Positions 5,007 to 8,579 of a stretch of DNA of 8,579 nt are shown one piece after another. Origin of the DNA: 4484-232 sp964486555 (GTDB lineage: Bacteria; Thermotogota; Thermotogae; Thermotogales; Thermotogaceae). The stretch lies in NCBI GenBank assembly GCA_964486555.1, contig CAZANP010000070.1, positions 1 to 8,579 of the forward strand. The letters are read 5' to 3'. The notes beneath the pieces are model-generated. The model was given only the letters and a program-made list of their open reading frames with translations. It had not been told where the DNA came from and made no database searches. Within the stretch, counting starts at the first letter, position 1. Every line of letters begins with the position of its first letter. Position numbers and translations under genes: made by a program.

Positions 5007-5164
5007 AGTATCAAGCAGAAAACCTTACAGCGTCAGGCAAGCTTATGCCTATTCGAGACCTCGCCAGAGATCTTGGTATTTCCAAATCCGATGCCGCCAG
5101 GAAAATTGAAAGAGCAAAATCAGTGGTCACAAAGTGGCTTCGGAAGAGGAGGAAATTTTTCTAA
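4943..5164 (+). CDS. Sigma-region-4-like HTH protein lacking a proper start
   Basis: An open frame from 4910 to 5164; the first possible start is TTG at 4943, with no ribosome binding site. Counting from there, residues 36-62 (PIRDLARDLGISKSDAARKIERAKSVV) form a clear helix-turn-helix like sigma-70 region 4 or TrfB-type regulators. They are preceded by helices GELLLENIEKEAGSEVYRVVKY and followed by a basic end (WLRKRRKFF). The same frame upstream to 4910 (QRIPSELSYKLL) also looks protein-like. The protein therefore probably starts in the other frame at 4839 and is joined by a -1 shift. It lies directly before the primase-helicase and may control its expression or bind the origin (inferred). 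Confidence 0.55.
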   Translation: MGELLLENIEKEAGSEVYRVVKYQAENLTASGKLMPIRDLARDLGISKSDAARKIERAKSVVTKWLRKRRKFF

Positions 5165-5237
5165 AAATTTTTGGGACAAAATAGGGTGGAAATCCGTGAA
5201 TATACGATGGAGGATCGAAAGGGAGGTGATGAGAAAA

Positions 5238-7604
5238 ATGGAAGTCAAAAAAGAAAAGAGCCCGCAGGCTCCAGATTTGAAGAATTTTCTCGAACTTTTC
5301 TTTCCTACAGATGCGTGGATCGAGATCAGAGTTAGGGACATCAAGCAAAATCGTTGGTCAAATGACTTTCTTCACACTGATTATATCTCATATGACGAAA
5401 AGATCAAAGTTTTAATGGATTTTAAGAAAGATCGCGATATCTACTTCGGAGTTGGTGCAAGAAAACGCCATGGAGGATGTACCAAGGAAGATGTGTTGTA
5501 TCTGAAAGCTTGTTTTGTCGATATCGATGAAAAGGATCCTGAGAAGAAGAGAAAGAAGATTGAAGAGCTAAAAACGTGGTTCAAACCGCCAACTATCATC
5601 GTTGATTCAGGAGGAGGCCTTCACGCATATTGGATGTTGAAAGAACCTGCTTATGAACAAGATTTCCAACGGATTGTAGCAGTTAATCGAGGCCTCGCCC
5701 AAGAGTTCGGCGGAGACCGAGCCGTCGCTTCGGATATAGCTCGAATCCTCAGACTTCCTGGAACGTTGAATCACAAATATGATCCACCAAGAACTGTTAG
5801 AATCCTACACTTTGACCCTCAAGCTTTATACGATCTAACGGACTTAGAGGACTTTGCTATCAAGATAGAGCAGTATGATAAGTCTACACGCTACAAGCCT
5901 AAGAACGCTCCTCTACCAGAATATGTGGAACAAGCTGTGGAAGAATGCGCTTTCTTACGTTATTGTAGGGATTACGCAAAAGAATTACCCGAACCTTATT
6001 GGTATGCGATGATCTCAAATCTAGCTTTCGCTAACGCTGATGAATTGGCGCATAAGTTGTCAGAGCCGTACGAGAAGGATGGGAAGAGATACAGCTATGA
6101 AGAGACACAAAAGAAGCTTAAACATGCCCGCGATGATTCGCCAGGACCTCACTCGTGCGAATACATAAGAACTACTCTTGGTTTCCAAGGATGCGAAAGT
6201 TGCCCATGGAGAGGTAAGGTCCGTGCTCCGATAGCTATCGCTTATAAACTCGCAAAGCCGAATCCGTTTGAATCGGCCGTTGATAAAAAAGGAAAGATCA
6301 AGTGGAGAGCTCTAATACATGCGTTTTTGGATCTGGAATTCGTACAAAAGATTTATAAAGAAACAGACGAGACAGGGCGGTTTATCTCTTTCTACATTTG
6401 GAACGGTCAGTACTTCAAGAGAGTGGATGAGAATTTTATCATGACAAAGTTATATGAGATTAGCCAAAAATACGACCTTGATTTGATTCATGAAGATTTG
6501 AAACAGGTTGTGGAAACCATGAAGATTGCTACAGAAATTAGAGAAGTTCCAAAACGCCAGGTCTTTGGTGTTCCTGTGAAAAATGGTATTCTTGTTCCAT
6601 ACAGAAAGATCGGTGATGTTATAGAATTTAAACTCAAACCGCATGACCCCTCTCATGGAAACAAATATATCCTACCTGTGTGTTACTCCAAAAACGCTGA
6701 GTGTAACCGCTGGATGCAATTCCTCGAAGAAGTCGTTCCAGACGAAGAAAGCAGGTCGCTCCTTCAAGAATTTGTGGGAGCAATGCTCGTGCCAAACTCC
6801 GTCCTAAATCCTCAAAAAACAGTCATCCTCGTAGGAAGAGGAAGAAACGGTAAAAGCACTTTTGCTAACACCATTGCATGGTTGATAGGGAAAGAAAACA
6901 TCGCATCTCTCAGGTTTGACGAATTACATGGTTTCAAGCTATCGCTTCTAGTCGGCAAGATCGCCAATATCGCTTCAGAGATAACGACCGGAAAGTTTGT
7001 TGAAACCGCCGTCTGGAAACAACTTATAAGCGGAGACTGGATCGTTGTGAATAGGAAATACAAAGATCCCATCATATATCGTGCAGAAGCCAAGCATCTC
7101 TATACCGTGAACGATCTACCACGTGTAGCCGACACTAGTGAAGGATTCTTTAGGCGTGTGATCATTGTACCGTTCCCCGTGCAGATTCCAGAAGAAAAAA
7201 TAGATCCGTTTTTAGAGAAGGAGCTTGTCAAGGAGCTTTCTGGAATTCTCTTATGGGCTCTCCAAGGGCTTGAGAGAGTTTGGGTGAATAGGGGGATGCT
7301 GACGCTTACCGAGAATGTGAAAAGGCACGTCGAAGAGTACCGATATGAACAAAATCCAGTTATGATGTGGTTGGAAGAAGAGGTAGAACCCGCCGAAGAA
7401 GCAGTTACACCTGTAGATAATCTCTATAAAAACTTCAAAAATTGGACTCGGGAAAACGGCTATGGGTTAATGTCGAAAACACACTTCGCTAGGGAATTGA
7501 GAAACGTTATTGAAGAAGTAGGGTTAAATGTGGAATTTACACGAGCTTACGTCGATGGAGATAGAAAACGTGTAGTAAAAGGTCTGAAACTGAAAATGAC
7601 GTGA
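5238..7604 (+). CDS. Primase-polymerase / superfamily 3 helicase replication protein
   Basis: A 788-aa initiator-type replication protein. The ATG at 5238 follows GGAGGTGA (5222-5229); an ATG at 5229 would add three residues, and the open frame back to 5073 overlaps the previous gene. The N-terminal archaeo-eukaryotic primase domain shows DID (95-97) in CFVDIDEKD, SGGGLHAYW (124-132) with His129, and ARILRLPGTLNHK (168-180). A zinc-binding stretch follows with His305, Cys307, Cys319 and Cys322. A D5-type N-domain spans about 330-480. The SF3 helicase has Walker A GRGRNGKST (533-541), a Walker B-like ANIASEI (576-582), motif C with Asn625 and the arginine pair 639-640. A winged helix probably ends the protein. 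It would melt the adjacent iteron origin and lay primers. Confidence 0.95.
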   Translation: MEVKKEKSPQAPDLKNFLELFFPTDAWIEIRVRDIKQNRWSNDFLHTDYISYDEKIKVLMDFKKDRDIYFGVGARKRHGGCTKEDVLYLKACFVDIDEKDPEKKRKKIEELKTWFKPPTIIVDSGGGLHAYWMLKEPAYEQDFQRIVAVNRGLAQEFGGDRAVASDIARILRLPGTLNHKYDPPRTVRILHFDPQALYDLTDLEDFAIKIEQYDKSTRYKPKNAPLPEYVEQAVEECAFLRYCRDYAKELPEPYWYAMISNLAFANADELAHKLSEPYEKDGKRYSYEETQKKLKHARDDSPGPHSCEYIRTTLGFQGCESCPWRGKVRAPIAIAYKLAKPNPFESAVDKKGKIKWRALIHAFLDLEFVQKIYKETDETGRFISFYIWNGQYFKRVDENFIMTKLYEISQKYDLDLIHEDLKQVVETMKIATEIREVPKRQVFGVPVKNGILVPYRKIGDVIEFKLKPHDPSHGNKYILPVCYSKNAECNRWMQFLEEVVPDEESRSLLQEFVGAMLVPNSVLNPQKTVILVGRGRNGKSTFANTIAWLIGKENIASLRFDELHGFKLSLLVGKIANIASEITTGKFVETAVWKQLISGDWIVVNRKYKDPIIYRAEAKHLYTVNDLPRVADTSEGFFRRVIIVPFPVQIPEEKIDPFLEKELVKELSGILLWALQGLERVWVNRGMLTLTENVKRHVEEYRYEQNPVMMWLEEEVEPAEEAVTPVDNLYKNFKNWTRENGYGLMSKTHFARELRNVIEEVGLNVEFTRAYVDGDRKRVVKGLKLKMT

Positions 7605-7628
7605 AAAACTCACTATGAAAGGGATCTC

Positions 7629-7656
7629 AGCGGGGTCACCAGACCCCGCTTTGTTT
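7629..7656 (+). terminator. Rho-independent terminator of the replication operon
   Basis: AGCGGGGTC (7629-7637) pairs perfectly with GACCCCGCT (7642-7650) around an ACCA loop and is followed by TTGTTT. It lies 24 bases after the primase-helicase stop and separates that operon from the iteron array. Confidence 0.85.
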
Positions 7657-7671
7657 CTGTATGAAAGACAT

Positions 7672-7700
7672 CTGTCCCATCTGTCCTATATCTGTCCCAT
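7672..7700 (+). repeat. Iteron cluster 1, three forward copies
   Basis: CTGTCCCAT (7672-7680), CTGTCCTAT (7681-7689) and CTGTCCCAT (7692-7700). The first two abut with a 9-bp period, and the third follows after two bases (AT), giving an 11-bp step close to one helical turn. Confidence 0.85.
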
Positions 7701-7736
7701 TTGAAAATCCGCATGAATAAAGAAACACCAAAGCTT

Positions 7737-7763
7737 ATGGGACAGATGGGACAAATTGGACAG
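7737..7763 (-). repeat. Iteron cluster 2, three reverse copies
   Basis: ATGGGACAG (7737-7745), ATGGGACAA (7746-7754) and ATTGGACAG (7755-7763) run head to tail with an exact 9-bp period on the minus strand. They mirror cluster 1 and, with cluster 3, flank the AT-rich core. Confidence 0.85.
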
Positions 7764-7780
7764 TAAATCTTATGGAGAAT

Positions 7781-7853
7781 ATATATACTCACAAACTCGT
7801 CTTTGGTGGTTCACAAGTTCACGTTCACAAGTTCACATAGTCAGAGTATATAT
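7781..7853. repeat. AT-rich inverted repeat framing the origin core
   Basis: ATATATACTC (7781-7790) is the exact inverse of GAGTATATAT (7844-7853). The 53 bp between them contain the tandem GTTCAC repeats. The arms are almost pure A/T and are good candidates for the DNA unwinding element. Confidence 0.75.
7809..7836 (+). repeat. Tandem 14-bp direct repeat in the origin core
   Basis: GTTCACAAGTTCAC occurs twice without a gap (7809-7822 and 7823-7836). Each unit holds two GTTCAC boxes, giving four boxes with steps of 8, 6 and 8 bp. This is a second repeat type unlike the iterons and may bind a different protein. Confidence 0.85.
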
Positions 7854-7881
7854 TATACATCCAAAAAATAAGGGGTTTTTT

Positions 7882-7899
7882 CTGTCCTATCTGTCCTAT
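7882..7899 (+). repeat. Iteron cluster 3, two forward copies
   Basis: Two identical CTGTCCTAT units abut at 7882-7890 and 7891-7899. Together with cluster 2 they flank the AT-rich core in inverted orientation. Confidence 0.85.
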
Positions 7900-7933
7900 A
7901 ATGCCTCTTTTCCGCTTTTAGACAAAATTTCCG

Positions 7934-7979
7934 ACGGGACAGATACGGGACAAATGGATCTGTCCCATATCTGTCCCAT
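7934..7979. repeat. Iteron cluster 4, two reverse and two forward copies
   Basis: ACGGGACAG (7934-7942) and ACGGGACAA (7945-7953) lie on the minus strand. CTGTCCCAT (7960-7968 and 7971-7979) lies on the plus strand. Within each pair the step is 11 bp, with a 2-bp AT spacer. The two halves form a large imperfect palindrome. Confidence 0.82.
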
Positions 7980-7983
7980 GGCG

Positions 7984-8008
7984 ATTTTTCAGTCAAGAAG
8001 TGAAAAAT
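7984..8008. repeat. Short inverted repeat at the origin edge
   Basis: ATTTTTCA (7984-7991) and TGAAAAAT (8001-8008) are exact inverse copies around nine bases, directly after the last iteron cluster. Possible roles are an AT-rich opening site or a protein site. Confidence 0.45.
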
Positions 8009-8138
8009 TTACTATCCCATAGCAGAAATCTGCCCCACATCAGTGATATCAATGACTCGCATATAGAAGCCCTGTCCTAGTCATCCCCTTCTTTTTCTGG
8101 CCGGCCTTTTTTCTATTCCATGGAAAGGAGGTAACGTG

Positions 8139-8285
8139 GTGGCTCTCTCCTGCGACAGGTGTGGTGAAGCTGTATCCGATCCTGGCGAGGCTGGAGTGAA
8201 CAAGGAAGGCATATTCCACACGTGGTGTTTTCGAGAAGGAGAAGAAGGAGAACCTCTTCCAATGATACTTGTAGAGCTTGGCTAG
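8139..8285 (+). CDS. Small zinc-binding protein with CxxC and HxxC
   Basis: A 48-aa protein preceded by AAAGGAGGT (8124-8132). The GTG at 8139 gives a 7-nt spacer from GGAGG; the GTG at 8136 would add one residue. Cys5 and Cys8 (SCDRCGE) and His27 and Cys30 (FHTWCF) form a C-x2-C-x18-H-x2-C set, expected to bind one zinc in a treble-clef-like knuckle. The C-terminus is acidic then hydrophobic (EEGEPLPMILVELG). Such mini zinc proteins occur widely on phages and plasmids and may bind nucleic acid or protein. It lies alone beyond the origin, with no visible promoter box. The opposite strand has longer open frames without ribosome binding sites. Confidence 0.62.
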   Translation: MALSCDRCGEAVSDPGEAGVNKEGIFHTWCFREGEEGEPLPMILVELG

Positions 8286-8579
8286 CATATCTTTGACTAG
8301 ATCCTCGGGATCTGTCTGGTAAACCTTCCTTTATCACATACGCTCATGTAAACAGAAAAGTTGAACAAGTCACCATATGCCCACAAACGCGGGCGTTTAA
8401 TATGGCGTGTGAAGAACGAGAATAATCGGCTCACGCTTTTGTCTCTGATTTTTAGACGGGAGAGGAAAGTCTTTGCTCATTTTGGACATGTTTTCGCCAA
8501 AACGTCTGTGCCATCGTGAAAATAACCTTTGAAATTGGCCTAGAACAGCCTCAAAACAGGGGGGGTGCTATCTGAACAC
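8286..8579. other. Non-coding region with several hairpins
   Basis: I see no supported gene here. Hairpins present are AGATCC/GGATCT (8299-8313, 3-base loop); nested CCATAT/ATATGG (8373-8378 and 8400-8405) enclosing AAACGC/GCGTTT (8385-8390 and 8393-8398); and an imperfect stem TGGACA...GTTTT / AAAAC...TGTGCCA (8483-8513) with a CGCC loop. A run of G residues (8559-8565) precedes the window end. The role could be a second origin element, a transfer site or a structured RNA. Confidence 0.4.

Larger units (their letters stand above)
7657..8080. other. Probable replication origin with iterons
   Basis: About 420 non-coding bases directly after the primase-helicase hold twelve clear copies of a 9-bp repeat, CTGTCCYAT or its complement. 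They are arranged as three forward (7672-7700), three reverse (7737-7763), two forward (7882-7899), two reverse (7934-7953) and two forward (7960-7979). Degenerate copies lie at 8012-8020, 8030-8038 and 8072-8080. Between the inner clusters are AT-rich inverted repeats and a tandem 14-bp repeat. Iterons next to the initiator gene plus AT-rich DNA is the classic layout of an iteron-controlled origin. The assignment is inferred from structure. Long open frames here merely translate the repeats. Confidence 0.8.

Noticed and set aside
7756..8022. 88-residue plus-strand open frame through the iterons
   Set aside because: It translates the repeats themselves, has no ribosome binding site and gives a low-complexity, family-less protein.
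8099..8112. GGCCGGCC followed by six T residues as a terminator
   Set aside because: The palindrome has no loop, so it cannot form a stable terminator hairpin.
8049..8337. Two overlapping minus-strand frames opposite the zinc protein
   Set aside because: They lack ribosome binding sites; the plus-strand frame has a strong one and an ordered Cys/His set.
8456..8472. GAGGAAAGTC motif like the 5' end of RNase P RNA
   Set aside because: Only this short motif matches; the surrounding conserved helices and the rest of the RNA are absent.
1..8579. CRISPR array or tRNA attachment site
   Set aside because: No regularly spaced 25-37 bp repeats and no tRNA-like T-arm or cloverleaf were seen on either strand.

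Overview
The window looks like accessory DNA, most likely a plasmid or integrative element, from a hyperthermophilic bacterium of the Thermotoga type. This assignment is an inference. It rests on strong GGAGGTGA-like ribosome binding sites, AGA/AGG-dominated arginine codons, Lys/Glu-rich small proteins, tight ATGA overlaps and GTG starts. No rRNA, tRNA, CRISPR array or housekeeping gene is visible.

Layout. Bases 1-60 hold a strong hairpin that resembles the right end (omega-RNA end) of an IS200/IS605 element. A hicB-hicA toxin-antitoxin pair follows (89-519). Facing it is a minus-strand gene (521-943) for a MerR-like HTH plus coiled-coil protein, whose promoter contains a perfect palindromic operator. 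The intergenic region 944-1290 also has a perfect 12-8-12 inverted repeat shaped like a tyrosine-recombinase core site, a strong hairpin terminator and a consensus-like promoter. That promoter drives a plus-strand operon (1294-3185): a 100-aa unknown protein, a ribbon-helix-helix protein, a complete tyrosine recombinase, and a DUF4258/DUF2283 pair that is probably a second toxin-antitoxin module. An AT-rich hairpin closes the operon.

Two small minus-strand genes follow (3297-3792). Then comes a gene-poor stretch of about 590 bases with what may be a decayed minus-strand gene (3907-4283).

The replication module runs from 4386 to about 8080. It has a 49-aa ORF, an HTH protein, an apparently frameshifted HTH gene, and a 788-aa primase-polymerase/SF3 helicase (5238-7604) closed by a GC-rich terminator. 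Immediately downstream is an elaborate iteron array (7672-7979) with at least twelve copies of a 9-bp CTGTCCYAT-type repeat in both orientations. They surround AT-rich inverted repeats and a tandem 14-bp repeat. I read this as the replication origin used by the primase-helicase. A small CxxC/HxxC zinc-binding protein (8139-8285) follows, then about 290 bases of non-coding DNA with nested hairpins.

How it fits together: the primase-helicase and origin would copy the element, the recombinase and its possible 12-8-12 site would resolve multimers or integrate, the MerR/coiled-coil and ribbon-helix-helix proteins would regulate or segregate it, and the two toxin-antitoxin pairs would stabilise it. 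The last and first bases of the window can pair across the junction, so the window may be a whole circular molecule. The sequence alone cannot prove that.
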